Positions 53,834 through 62,231 of a stretch of 64,000 nucleotides of DNA are shown here, one piece after another. The first letter of the stretch is position 1. Every line of letters starts with the position of its first letter. A program made the position numbers and the translations under genes. The DNA is from Deltaproteobacteria bacterium (GTDB taxonomy: Bacteria; Desulfobacterota; Deferrisomatia; Deferrisomatales; BM512), in assembly GCA_030591565.1 (NCBI GenBank), contig JAUVAU010000004.1, forward strand, positions 1-64,000. Reading direction: 5' to 3'. The notes below the pieces were generated by a model. The model made no database searches, had not been told where the DNA came from, and saw nothing but the letters and a program-made list of their open reading frames with translations.

Positions 53834-54097
53834 CTATTCAAAAATCTTTATATACGCAATCGTGATAGCACCAGAAATACCCCAAAGCCACCAAGAAGCA
53901 GCTCCGGTCCATATTCCAATAAAAAACACCTTCAATCTCATTCCAAATGTTGCTTTACCATCCAAAATTGCTTGAGCAAACTGGGTCCTCTCTGAAGAGG
54001 GCGTGTTTTCAGCTTCATAGACAGCTTGAGGCGTAAATGAGGCTATAAATGAGATAAGTGCGGCTAATAAAAGCCAAACCCCAAATAACATTCTCAT
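53834..54097 (-). CDS. small membrane protein of unknown function
   Basis: An 87-residue protein with an N-terminal hydrophobic segment (LFGVWLLLAALISFIASF) and a second one near residues 57-84. No family recognised. It lies next to an AT-rich unknown gene in the same direction and may belong to the same acquired piece. Confidence 0.5.
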   Translation of the reverse strand: MRMLFGVWLLLAALISFIASFTPQAVYEAENTPSSERTQFAQAILDGKATFGMRLKVFFIGIWTGAASWWLWGISGAITIAYIKIFE

Positions 54098-54141
54098 CTT
54101 ACCCCCTTGCTAAAGTTCTATAGTTTTTCTGTAGAAACAGT

Positions 54142-54804
54142 TTAAGCAACGTTACAAATACTATCTATTTTCTTCTGCAAACCTGCCCAAATTATTGGAT
54201 ACACAGTATTCATGTAATTTGCCACATAAGGAGACATTACGATAGCATCAAGTTCCAACGGTGGTGGTGGTATTTTTGTATAATTCTTTGACTTATTTTT
54301 GTTTTTCGTCTGTAGAATTGAAGGAAGTAGAATATCTATTGCACTATAAGGTTCATATTGTTCATCTTTTTTTATAAAAACATCGGTATACAATCTATGT
54401 CGGTTGAGTTGAATTGAATTGAAATCAACATATTTATTGACATTTTCAGCATAAAACGCAAGTAGAGATGCCATAGCGCTGGCAATGAGTGCCGTTATTT
54501 TCAGGTTACCAAGTAGTTGATTCTCAGATACTCTAATTTTTTGCAAATATAAATCAGCATCATTTTGCAATTGTGAATATACATAACAACCAATTTCAAA
54601 CAACGTGTAATCATTGAAGTATTTACTATATGGCTCATCGTTTTGTTTAGGGTCAATAAACATACCTATACACATAAAAAACATAAAAGTGAATGTTTCA
54701 TCATCGTCTAAACTATAGCTATTTTTATCTATGCCATGTTTTAGATTCTTGCACTTTTCGTAAATTTTGCTTTCAATTTTGTTTCGCTTGAAAATGCCTA
54801 ACAT
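54142..54804 (-). CDS. AT-rich gene of unknown function
   Basis: A 220-residue protein, mostly helical, Lys/Asn/Tyr/Ile-rich, with one possible hydrophobic stretch (LKITALIASAMASLLAFYA). CGGAGG seven bases before ATG 54804 is strong and is preferred to ATG 54825. Base composition is far more AT-rich than the window average, and a family-2 repeat follows on its upstream side, pointing to horizontal acquisition. Function unknown. Confidence 0.6.
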   Translation of the reverse strand: MLGIFKRNKIESKIYEKCKNLKHGIDKNSYSLDDDETFTFMFFMCIGMFIDPKQNDEPYSKYFNDYTLFEIGCYVYSQLQNDADLYLQKIRVSENQLLGNLKITALIASAMASLLAFYAENVNKYVDFNSIQLNRHRLYTDVFIKKDEQYEPYSAIDILLPSILQTKNKNKSKNYTKIPPPPLELDAIVMSPYVANYMNTVYPIIWAGLQKKIDSICNVA

Positions 54805-54861
54805 GGGAAACCTCCGGAAAATCACTGGGAAGATTTGGGACAGTATACCTATTTATCACCT

Positions 54862-55258
54862 CAGGGTCATATTGTCTGAGGCGAAGCCGAGTTCGTGACC
54901 AGTTCCCATGCCCTTGACCTCCCTTCCCCCTTCAAGCGGTTTTCGCAATTTGCCTTTGACTTTCACCCCCACCGAGCTGTGCAGTGAGCGGATGAGGAGT
55001 CTTTGAGGGTCGGGTTGCCTGAGGTGAGGCGCTAGCCGAACCGAGTTTCCGACCCTCCCTCACACGCGAGCGGTCGCCGTAGGCGAGCACACGTGCTCGA
55101 AGGGGCGCGTCTTTCTGGAACTTTCTTAGCGCAAAGAAAGTTCCCGAGGGGTGCAGGGGACGAGCAGTCCCCGCATACAATCAAACCAATCCAATGCCCT
55201 AAGGCCACGCGCCCAGCGAAAAAGCCGAGCGGCGAGCGTCCCCCTCCCCATAAAAAAG
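54862..55258 (+). repeat. family-2 structured repeat, copy 2
   Basis: Core 54949-55258 matches copy 1. A minor hairpin with the same apex (GGTCA/TGACC around TTGTCTGAGGCGAAGCCGAG) precedes it at about 54866-54903. Changed but still paired stems relative to copy 1: TCGCC-GTA-GGCGA for TTCCC-GAA-GGGAA, and GGAACTTTCTT/AAGAAAGTTCC-like for GGTACTTTCT/AGAAAGTACC. Confidence 0.82.
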
Positions 55259-55388
55259 GTGGAAACCATTTTGCCCTTCGTTGCATCCAAATCGCTAATC
55301 AAAGAGATGAGTGTCATCTCCGCCGTCGTAAGACACAACTCGTGCGGCGGGGAGTTCGCGTTATAAGGAAACGAAAGGGAAAGGGATT

Positions 55389-55772
55389 ATGTTAAAGCTC
55401 GGGAAATTCAGTTTACACTTTGTGCTCGTGGCGCTCCTTCTGGCGGCCATCGCGGGATGCAACGGCAATACCTCTTCTGCGTCGCAGGCCACCGATTCGC
55501 AGAAATATCTCCTGTTCTTTCTCGATCCCAACGGGGGACCGTGCCGGATGCAGGGGGATATTCTCAACGGTGTTCGCGGCGAGGTCGAAAAATATGCCTC
55601 CATCCGGTATGTGCAGACCACACGCCAGGCTGACCGGGAGACCTTCTACAAGTATGGGATAAGGGGGCTGCCCTCGCTCATCCTGATCGATGCCTCCGGC
55701 AAAGAGGTGCGACGCCTGCCGCCGGGGATACAGCAGGCCGATCGGGTTTTAGCCACCGTCCGCATGCAGTAA
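55389..55772 (+). CDS. thioredoxin-like lipoprotein lacking the first active-site Cys
   Basis: A 127-residue protein. Signal with lipobox AIAGC (Cys24), then a thioredoxin fold: YLLFFLDPNGGPCRMQGDIL (41-60) and YGIRGLPSLILIDASGKEV with the cis-Pro. Where thioredoxin has CGPC this protein has GGPC, so only the second Cys (C52) remains. It lies 13 bases upstream of a ccdA-like gene, as expected for a periplasmic partner. Confidence 0.8.
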   Translation: MLKLGKFSLHFVLVALLLAAIAGCNGNTSSASQATDSQKYLLFFLDPNGGPCRMQGDILNGVRGEVEKYASIRYVQTTRQADRETFYKYGIRGLPSLILIDASGKEVRRLPPGIQQADRVLATVRMQ

Positions 55773-55784
55773 CGGCGAGAGACG

Positions 55785-56438
55785 ATGCTTATTGATTTGG
55801 CCTTGCGCCTGGGCGCTTCCTTCGCCGCCGGGTTGGGTAGCGTGGCCTCCCCGTGTGTTTTGCCCGTGGTGCCGATCATCATCACCGGCAACGAGGAGGA
55901 TCACCGCTACCGTCCGCTGCTCATAGTTGCGGGGATCTCCATCACCTTCATCCTGATGGGGATCGCCAGCGCCGCCTTCGGCTCCCTGCTGGCGGGCGGC
56001 ACGATGATCTATGTCGAAAAAGGCGCCGGCGTAATGATCCTCCTCTTCGGGCTGCTCACCCTGGCGGACCTCAACCTCTTCAAGGGGTTCCACTATTTCC
56101 AGCGTCTCGGCGCGGGAGCCCGGGGACCCTGGTCGGGGCTCATCCTGGGCATGGCGCTGGGGCTGATCTGGATACCCTGCATAGGGCCGTTCCTCACCAG
56201 CATCCTGGCCATGGTAGCCAGCGAGGGAGAGGTGCTGAAGGGGATATTGTTTCTGGGGGTGTATTCCCTCGGGTTCGCGGTGCCCATGCTGATAGCGGCG
56301 TATTTTTCGAGGTATTTTCGCGAACGCGTGCGCCGGATGCAGCGCCACCCGATGCTCCTGCGGATTTTCAGCGGCGGGATACTGAGCCTGTTCGGCCTCT
56401 ACATACTGTTCAACGGGATCGTGGGCTTCGGGTTTTGA
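55785..56438 (+). CDS. ccdA: CcdA/DsbD-type thiol-disulfide membrane transporter
   Basis: A 217-residue protein with six hydrophobic segments. The two redox cysteines are in the family motifs ASPCVLPVVPI and IPCIGPFLTSIL. CcdA moves reducing power from cytoplasmic thioredoxin to periplasmic thioredoxin-like proteins, often for cytochrome c maturation, which fits System II genes at the start of the window. Confidence 0.9.
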   Translation: MLIDLALRLGASFAAGLGSVASPCVLPVVPIIITGNEEDHRYRPLLIVAGISITFILMGIASAAFGSLLAGGTMIYVEKGAGVMILLFGLLTLADLNLFKGFHYFQRLGAGARGPWSGLILGMALGLIWIPCIGPFLTSILAMVASEGEVLKGILFLGVYSLGFAVPMLIAAYFSRYFRERVRRMQRHPMLLRIFSGGILSLFGLYILFNGIVGFGF

Positions 56439-56444
56439 GTCTCT

Positions 56445-56890
56445 CACACCCCCACCGAACTGTGCAGTGAGCAATTGAGGAAGTTTTGAGAGTCATCTTG
56501 TTTGAGGCGAAGCCGAGTTCATGACCCGTTCCTATGATTTTGACCTACCTTCCCCGTCCAAGCGGAGCAGTTCAGCTCGTAGGATCAGGAGGTCTTGCGG
56601 AAGTGAGCGCTAGCGAACGGCTCCAGACCTCCCCGGAGAGATGAACGATCAGCGTAGCTTGTGGGGTGTCCAGGGGTCGAGGGGAGGTTGACAAGAACCT
56701 CCCCTCCGTCGCTAAAGCCCTCGTAGAGGGCGAGCGAAACAACCCGGGCCAACCCCTCCACCAACAGAAAAGGCCTTCGCAAGAAGGCACACCAAGCCAA
56801 ATACCATCAACCCAATCCAATGCCCCATAGGCCACGCGCCCAGCGAGAAAAGGCCCAGCGGCCCAAAGCGCTCCTCCCGTGGTTCGCTTC
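56445..56890 (+). repeat. family-2 structured repeat, copy 3 (divergent)
   Basis: Begins seven bases after the ccdA stop. Shares CCCCACCGAACTGTGCAGTGAG and the tail CCAATCCAATGCC...CGCGCCCAGCGA with copies 1 and 2. Its stems differ: AGTCAT/ATGAC (56490-56524), GGAGGTCT/AGACCTCC (about 56588-56634), GAGGGGAGGTT/AACCTCCCCTC (56679-56706), GCCCTC-GTA-GAGGGC and GCCTTC-GCAA-GAAGGC. Confidence 0.8.
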
Positions 56891-56905
56891 CCATCGCACA
56901 TAAGC

Positions 56906-56936
56906 AAAAAGTCCGACCAAATGGCCGGACTTTTTT
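56906..56936 (-). terminator. terminator of the tRNA-Sec transcript
   Basis: AAAAAGTCCG (56906-56915) pairs with CGGACTTTTT (56926-56935) with extra CC/GG pairing inside. Read on the minus strand it lies just downstream of the tRNA 3' end and ends in a T run. Confidence 0.85.
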
Positions 56937-56943
56937 ACTTAAT

Positions 56944-57041
56944 TGGCGGAAGTGGATGGGAATCGAACCCACCGGCGACGCTATTGACGCCGCCCATCGG
57001 TTTTGAAGACCGAGGTAGCCACCAGTGCTACAACCACTTCC
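56944..57041 (-). tRNA. selC: selenocysteine tRNA (anticodon UCA)
   Basis: On the minus strand a 98-base tRNA: 8-bp acceptor GGAAGTGG/CCACTTCC, long D stem GTAGC/GCTAC, anticodon arm TCGGT-CTTCAAA-ACCGA with anticodon TCA at 57004-57006, a long variable arm (GGCGGCG...CGTCGCC), T arm with TTCGATT, and encoded GCCA 3' end. The 8-bp acceptor, extended variable arm and UCA anticodon are diagnostic for tRNA-Sec. Confidence 0.96.
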
Positions 57042-57185
57042 ATTTCATGCAGGTCGCTGAGCGTAGCATTTTCGCTTGCGGATTGCCAAGGTCGATATTG
57101 GCGCCACAAGGTCGCAGTGTGTATTTTTTGGGTATGTTTGGCGGAGGTTGTTTACGTCTCTGGTCTTCAACGTGAAGGGGGTGGT

Positions 57186-57803
57186 TTGGACGTTCATTAC
57201 AGGGTTGCAATTTTTGGTTCGGCGAGGCTGATGCCCGAGGACCAGGCGTATCGTGATGTGTTTGAGATCGCCGTCGAGCTTGGCAAGCTGGGCTTCGATG
57301 TCGTCACGGGCGGCGGGCCGGGTTTGATGCAGGCGGCCAATGCGGGCCACAGGGCGGCCGATTCCGAGGCTCATTCCATCGGGCTGAACATTGTTTTGCC
57401 CCATGAGCAGGACTTTAATCCATATCTGGACATAAAGCAGGATTTTGATCGCTTTTCGGGACGGCTCGATACTTTCGTCTCCATTTCCGACGCGGTTATC
57501 GTGGCTCCCGGCGGGGTGGGGACGATACTGGAGCTTTTCTACTCCTGGCAACTGGCGCAGGTAAAACACATCTGCGAGACGCCCATCGTCCTCTTTGGCG
57601 AGATGTGGGGTGGATTGCTCGATTGGCTGACGACCGAGGTGTTGGAGCGTGGTCTTTTCAGCGAGAAGGACTTGAATTCAATCTTCCACGTGAAGTCCCC
57701 CGGTAAGGTGGTCGAGCTGATTGAGAGGATACACGCCGATCGCGCAAAGGTGGAGCATGTGTGCGTCAATTATGAGGTGTACCGTGGTGAACTGGATTTA
57801 TAA
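57186..57803 (+). CDS. LOG-family protein (lysine-decarboxylase-like nucleotide phosphoribohydrolase)
   Basis: About 205 residues. [38 protein letters not shown] and [19 protein letters not shown] match the LOG/TIGR00730 family (GGGxGxM and PGGxGTxxE), which cleaves ribose-phosphate from nucleoside monophosphates. TTG 57186 after GGGGG at 57176-57180 gives the canonical N-terminus; an ATG at 57231 would remove the first strand. It overlaps the start of the DUF3179 gene. Confidence 0.88.
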   Translation: MDVHYRVAIFGSARLMPEDQAYRDVFEIAVELGKLGFDVVTGGGPGLMQAANAGHRAADSEAHSIGLNIVLPHEQDFNPYLDIKQDFDRFSGRLDTFVSISDAVIVAPGGVGTILELFYSWQLAQVKHICETPIVLFGEMWGGLLDWLTTEVLERGLFSEKDLNSIFHVKSPGKVVELIERIHADRAKVEHVCVNYEVYRGELDL

Positions 57804-58702
57804 GCCTTTACTGGCGGCGATTGCGTTGGTCCTTGTCGCGGGCGGGGCCGAGGCCGGGTGGGATTTTTCCAACGCGCTTATTCCCGTAGACGAGATCACC
57901 TCCGGCGGTCCTCCCAAGGATGGCATCCCGGCGCTTACCGATCCCGAGACTAGTAGGGGCGGCAGCGGCGGATTTCCTCTCCGATGGCGAAGTAGTGCTG
58001 GGTGTGGTCCACAACGATGAGGCCAGGGCGTATCCGCTGCGGCTCTTGAGTTGGCATGAGCTGGTGAACGACACCATTGGGGGCAAGCCTGTACTTGTCA
58101 GCTGGTGACCGCTGGCCTATTCCGGTGTGGTCTACGCCCGTGAAGTCAAAGGAAAGGCAAAGAGTTTTGGGGTCTCGGGGCTGCTCTGGAACTCCAACGT
58201 TATGATGTACGACCGCGAGACCGAGTCGCTCTGGTCCCAAGTGCTAAACCGCGCGGTGGCGGGGCCGTTGTCTGGAACCGGGCTGGAGAAGATGGGTTCC
58301 ACCCTGACCAGCTGGGGAAAGTGGAAGAAGAAGTACCCCGCGACACGGGTGGCGACCTTCAACACAGGCCATCGGCGCGATTATTCCGAAGACCCCTACG
58401 CGGACTATTACCAGAGCCGCCGCTCGCTCTTCAGTCGTTTTTTCGGAGGCCCGGGCGAAGAGGACAAGGAGCTGGTGGTCGGGGTGGAGGGCGAGGGGTT
58501 CAAAAAGGCTTATCCGCTCAAGCTGCTGCGTGACAAGAAGAAAATAAGCGATAAAGTCGGCGACGTCGAGCTGCTCCTTGAATACGATACCTCCACCGAC
58601 AGCGTGACCGCCAGGGTTGGCGGCGAGGAGCGGGTGGTGTTGATTGTTTATTGGTTTGTTTGGCGGAGTGTGCATCCGGCCACTACTCGCTACGGGGAAT
58701 AA
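57784..58702 (+). CDS. DUF3179 protein, candidate selenoprotein with in-frame TGA and a frameshift
   Basis: A signal peptide ([18 protein letters not shown]) leads into DUF3179: [22 protein letters not shown], then, after one base too many in the GGGG at 57956-57959, [40 protein letters not shown], then [15 protein letters not shown] (TGA at 58106-58108), [20 protein letters not shown] and further family sequence to the TAA near 58702. Usual DUF3179 proteins have YCPLCGSAVVF here, so TGA replaces the first Cys. A tRNA-Sec gene lies 740 bases upstream. GTG 57784 has GAGG upstream. Either a selenoprotein with an indel (possibly an assembly error) or a pseudogene. Confidence 0.75.
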
Positions 58703-58709
58703 TTCATTA

Positions 58710-58990
58710 AAATTTGGGGAGGCTTCGGCTTTCGCCCAAATGCTGCGTCACCGGCTGCGCGCACGCTCGGCCTGTAGCTCTGCTACTATGCCTCCCGTGT
58801 GCTCACCGGATTCCTTGCCTTTTTGACGAAATCCTTTGCCTTTGGTTTGTCAGGTAGGGCGACTTCGGCTTTTTCCGTCATATTTACGTCGCGTACTCGT
58901 GGGCTTCGGCTTTCGCCCGTCAAAAACTATACTGCCTAAGTTATCCGCTTGCGCGTCTCCTCGCCGGTCGAAAAAATCCTCTGCTGGGGG
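58710..58990. repeat. two family-3 palindromic repeats
   Basis: Two adjacent copies (about 58713-58816 and 58853-58990), each beginning CTTCGGCTTT...CG, passing through a GTCGCG/GCGTCA and TACTATGCC or TATACTGCC centre, and ending near CTTGCC...TTTTTGACGAAATC or GTCGAAAAAATC. The gap 58703-59116 has no supported gene. Confidence 0.6.
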
Positions 58991-59116
58991 GATGCTATAC
59001 CCATTAATCGGCAATCGAACCACTGCCGGGGAATGGCGCGGCTGGCGAGGATGATTTTTTTGGGGTATCCTTGCAACGTTGCCTGAAATTAATTCATTAA
59101 AATTGGAGAGGTTGAA

Positions 59117-59383
59117 ATGAAAAAGATTGTAATTCTTGTTTTGGCGTTGGGTTTTTCTATGTTGGTTTCGATGGGTTTTGCCCAGGGTGAAGGTTCGGCG
59201 ATGGGGCTTTTTGAGGCCAAGTGCTCCAAATGCCACCAAGCCGAGAGGGCCACGTCGACGAAGAAGGACGCGGCGGGCTGGACATCGACCGTCAATCGCA
59301 TGAAGGGCAAGTCACCCGGACACATAAGCGACGTTGAGGCCGAGACCATAATCAAGTATCTGACCGAGAGCTACTCCAGGTAG
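59117..59383 (+). CDS. small monoheme c-type cytochrome
   Basis: An 88-residue protein: signal peptide (IVILVLALGFSMLVSMGFA) and a single heme motif CSKCH at about residues 36-40, with methionine M64 near the C-terminal helix as possible sixth ligand (STVNRMKGKSPGHIS). GGAGAGG precedes ATG 59117. Length and layout match short cytochromes c of the class I type that shuttle electrons in the periplasm. Confidence 0.85.
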   Translation: MKKIVILVLALGFSMLVSMGFAQGEGSAMGLFEAKCSKCHQAERATSTKKDAAGWTSTVNRMKGKSPGHISDVEAETIIKYLTESYSR

Positions 59384-59402
59384 TTTGCTGCTTATTTGCC
59401 TG

Positions 59403-59435
59403 AAAAAGCCCCGGTCGGATGACGGGGCTTTTTTT
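59403..59435 (+). terminator. rho-independent terminator after the monoheme cytochrome
   Basis: AAAAAGCCCCG (59403-59413) pairs with CGGGGCTTTTT (59423-59433) followed by more T. Confidence 0.92.
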
Positions 59436-59595
59436 GTGTGCGCTGCCATTTACTGTGTTGCCGCAGGGTTTGTCGGGTGCGATAATAACGGGTGATATTC
59501 AAACATATTTAAGCCACGCCGAGGCGGTCAGGGCAGAGGCTTTGGCCCCGCCGAGGTGATTAAACCGAGGCTTTAGGTTAGAAGGAGTTCAGACA

Positions 59596-60714
59596 ATGGT
59601 TCGTGTGGGATTTGTGGGCTGGCGCGGTATGGTCGGCTCGGTGCTTATGGAGCGGATGGTCGCCCAGGGCAATTTTTCCGGTTATGAGGCGGTCTTTTTT
59701 TCCACCTCGCAGGTGGGGCAGGCTGCACCTGATTTTGGTGGCGGCGCTGGTGTGCTGGCCGATGGCTATGACCTGAAGACGCTTGGCGGGCTGGACGTTA
59801 TCGTCACCTCCCAGGGTGGCTCCTACACCGAGAAGGTCTACCCGGAGCTGCGGGCCAGCGGCTGGAAGGGCTACTGGATTGATGCGGCCTCGACGTTGCG
59901 CATGAACGACGAAGCCCTGATCGTATTGGACCCAATCAACCGAGACGTGATCGACCGTGGGCTGGACTCCGGGATAAAAAATTTCATCGGCGGCAACTGC
60001 ACCGTGAGCCTCATGCTCATGGCGCTAGGCGGACTCTTCAAGGCGGGGCTGGTTGAGTGGCTCACCTCCATGACCTATCAGGCGGCGTCGGGTGGGGGGG
60101 CCAAGAATATGGAGGAGTTGGCGCACCAGATGGGCGCGTTGACCGACGCTGGTTTGCCCCTATTGAACAACCCCGGCGCAACCGCGCTGGAGCTTGAGGA
60201 GGCGCTGACCGGCGCTATGCGTAGCGAGTCCTTCCCCGACCAGCTTTTTGGCGTTCCTCTGGCCGGTAGCTTGATCCCATGGATCGACCGGCCGATGGAG
60301 AATGGGCAGACCCGCGAAGAGTGGAAGGGGATGAGCGAGTCCAACAAGATCCTTGGCCGCTCGGACAACCCCATACCCATTGACGGCACCTGTGTGCGCA
60401 TCGGCACCATGCGCTGCCACAGCCAGGCGTTCACGGTCAAGCTCACGAATGACGTGCCCTTGGGTGAGCTGGAGCAGATCATCGCAGAGGATAACGACTG
60501 GGTGCGCTTCATCCCCAACGTCAAGGAAGAGACGGTTCGCGAGCTGACCCCCACTGCGGTGACCGGGCGGCTGCACGTACCGGTGGGCAGAGTGCGCAAG
60601 ATGAACCTGGGGCCGGAGTATCTGGCGGCGTTCTCGGTGGGCGACCAGCTCCTGTGGGGCGCGGCCGAGCCCATACGCCGCATGCTGGCGATCGTTTTGG
60701 AGCGTATGGGTTGA
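59596..60714 (+). CDS. asd: aspartate-semialdehyde dehydrogenase
   Basis: A 372-residue enzyme of the E. coli-type Asd group. GFVGWRGMVGSVLMERM binds NADP, the catalytic Cys is in FIGGNCTVSLMLMAL, and substrate motifs PWIDRPMENGQTREEWKG and GTCVRIGTMRCHSQAF are clear. It makes aspartate semialdehyde for lysine/DAP, threonine and methionine synthesis. GAAGGAG precedes ATG 59596. Confidence 0.95.
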   Translation: MVRVGFVGWRGMVGSVLMERMVAQGNFSGYEAVFFSTSQVGQAAPDFGGGAGVLADGYDLKTLGGLDVIVTSQGGSYTEKVYPELRASGWKGYWIDAASTLRMNDEALIVLDPINRDVIDRGLDSGIKNFIGGNCTVSLMLMALGGLFKAGLVEWLTSMTYQAASGGGAKNMEELAHQMGALTDAGLPLLNNPGATALELEEALTGAMRSESFPDQLFGVPLAGSLIPWIDRPMENGQTREEWKGMSESNKILGRSDNPIPIDGTCVRIGTMRCHSQAFTVKLTNDVPLGELEQIIAEDNDWVRFIPNVKEETVRELTPTAVTGRLHVPVGRVRKMNLGPEYLAAFSVGDQLLWGAAEPIRRMLAIVLERMG

Positions 60715-60727
60715 GCAGGGTCTGTTG

Positions 60728-61336
60728 ATGGGTTCCTTTCTCTCGGTAGTAGCCGGGTTCGCGCCGTTTGCCATCCTCCACTCGCTGCTGTTAACGCAGC
60801 TCGCAAGGGATATCTTTCAGGCAATCTTCGGCCAAAAGGTGTTCAGGCGGTGGTACCGGCTCTGTTACTCCGCTGTCTCGGTCGTGACCTTCGGTGTGTA
60901 CGTGGTCTGGGCGCACACCCTGCCCGACAGCCGCTGGTTTGAACTCTCCGGCGCTGCATACGTGGCGGCATGGGGAGTGCGGATTCTGGGGATGTGGCTG
61001 ATGTACAAGGCCATGTCTCAATTTGGTGTGTTCAGCTTTCTCGGGTTTGACGGGTTGAAAAAATCTACCGGACCCGCCGATGGGTTGGATATCAGCCCGA
61101 TAGTGGCGGTGGGCCCCTATAAATATATCCGTCACCCCATCTATGCGGGGGCTATGCTGTTTCTCTGGGGCGATCCGGTCTGGACGGCGAATAAGGCCGC
61201 CTTCAATCTGGCCGCGACGCTCTATTTGTATCTGGGCAGCAAGCTTGAAGAGGCGAGGCTAACCAAGTTGCATGGCGACGCCTACCGCTCCTACGCCAGG
61301 GAGACGCCCCCCTTCATTCCGCGATTGAAGGAATAA
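60728..61336 (+). CDS. isoprenylcysteine-carboxyl-methyltransferase-like membrane protein
   Basis: A 202-residue protein with about five hydrophobic segments and the C-terminal motif VGPYKYIRHPIYAGAMLFLWG...EEARLTKLHGDAYRSYARETPPFIP (RHPxYxG then EExxL...GxxYxxY), typical of ICMT/PEMT-type membrane methyltransferases and of the NnrU relatives. Substrate unknown. It follows asd by 13 bases and may be co-transcribed. ATG 60728 or TTG 60725. Confidence 0.78.
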   Translation: MGSFLSVVAGFAPFAILHSLLLTQLARDIFQAIFGQKVFRRWYRLCYSAVSVVTFGVYVVWAHTLPDSRWFELSGAAYVAAWGVRILGMWLMYKAMSQFGVFSFLGFDGLKKSTGPADGLDISPIVAVGPYKYIRHPIYAGAMLFLWGDPVWTANKAAFNLAATLYLYLGSKLEEARLTKLHGDAYRSYARETPPFIPRLKE

Positions 61337-61414
61337 GGGGTGCACAAGCTTGTTGACATGAAAATGGTGATGGATAGAATTGGAGTATAGTTTTACTGCA
61401 TTCGGGAGAGCGTG

Positions 61415-61978
61415 ATGTTCAACTTCGCTGTGTACAGAAAATTTGTGAATATCAACACCGGCAAGAGGGTCCTGCTGCGTCCCCTGCTCGAAGAAGACCA
61501 GAAGCGGCTCTACGAGCTCTTCCAGTCCGCCGAGGAGGAGGATTACAAGTTCCTCAAGGACAACGTCAAGGACCCCTTGACGATAGAGCGATGGATCTCC
61601 AACCTCAACTATTCCAAAGTGCTGCCCCTGGTGGCGTACTGCGAAGAGCGTGTCGTGGGCGACTGCAGCCTGCATCTGAGAAGAAGCTCCCAGCGCCATA
61701 TCGGTGAGATACGCATCTACCTCGCGCCCGATTACCGCAGCGTGGGGCTTGGCTCCAAGATGATCACGGAGGCCGAAGAGGTGGCGCGCAAGCTGGGGTT
61801 GCAGTTCGTGGTGGCGCAGATCATCTTGGACCACGTCGGCCTTATCAAGGCATTCAGGCGACTGGGTTTCGACCTTCGCTGCACCCTCGACGATTACTTC
61901 ATGGGCGCCGACGGGAAGACCTATGACGTGGCCTACCTCATTAAAAGGATCAAGCCGATACAGGAGTTCACCTTCTAG
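61415..61978 (+). CDS. GNAT-family N-acetyltransferase
   Basis: About 187 residues. LRPLLEEDQKRLYELF is the N-terminal GNAT motif and GEIRIYLAPDYRSVGLGSKMITEAEEVARKLG is motif A with the acetyl-CoA loop (core YRSVGLGSKM). GGGAGAG precedes GTG 61412/ATG 61415. Substrate unknown. A family-1b repeat begins three bases after the stop. Confidence 0.85.
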   Translation: MFNFAVYRKFVNINTGKRVLLRPLLEEDQKRLYELFQSAEEEDYKFLKDNVKDPLTIERWISNLNYSKVLPLVAYCEERVVGDCSLHLRRSSQRHIGEIRIYLAPDYRSVGLGSKMITEAEEVARKLGLQFVVAQIILDHVGLIKAFRRLGFDLRCTLDDYFMGADGKTYDVAYLIKRIKPIQEFTF

Positions 61979-61980
61979 GA

Positions 61981-62142
61981 GCTTCGTCGAAAAACCCCGG
62001 ATATCCTCCGAGTGACGTTGTCAGGGGCGAAAAATGATCCTCGAAATACTTTTCGGTATGCCTGCGGTCATTTTTCTTCCCTTCCTAGCCCTTGAATGAT
62101 CTTCGGGGTTTCCAGTTTATCGTCGGCTGTTTTGCTACAACC
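61981..62142. repeat. family-1b repeat, second copy
   Basis: Starts with GCTTCGTCGAAAAACCCCGG, then ATATCCTCCG and GACGTTGTCAGGGGCG as in thiC, the hairpin AAAAATGA/TCATTTTT and a diverged right end. It matches 28118-28260 closely but here lies entirely downstream of a stop codon. Confidence 0.85.
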
Positions 62143-62231
62143 ACTTAGCACAGCGGCTCGCCGGGAATGGCGGGCTTTTTCATGATGTTCCTCCACCTGT
62201 GTGACGTCGAAGCGTCACGGGAGGCCGTGGG

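Noticed and set aside
58710-58990. Possible CRISPR array because of adjacent repeated units
   Set aside because: Only two imperfect, long and unequal copies; no short identical direct repeats with regular spacers and no cas gene.
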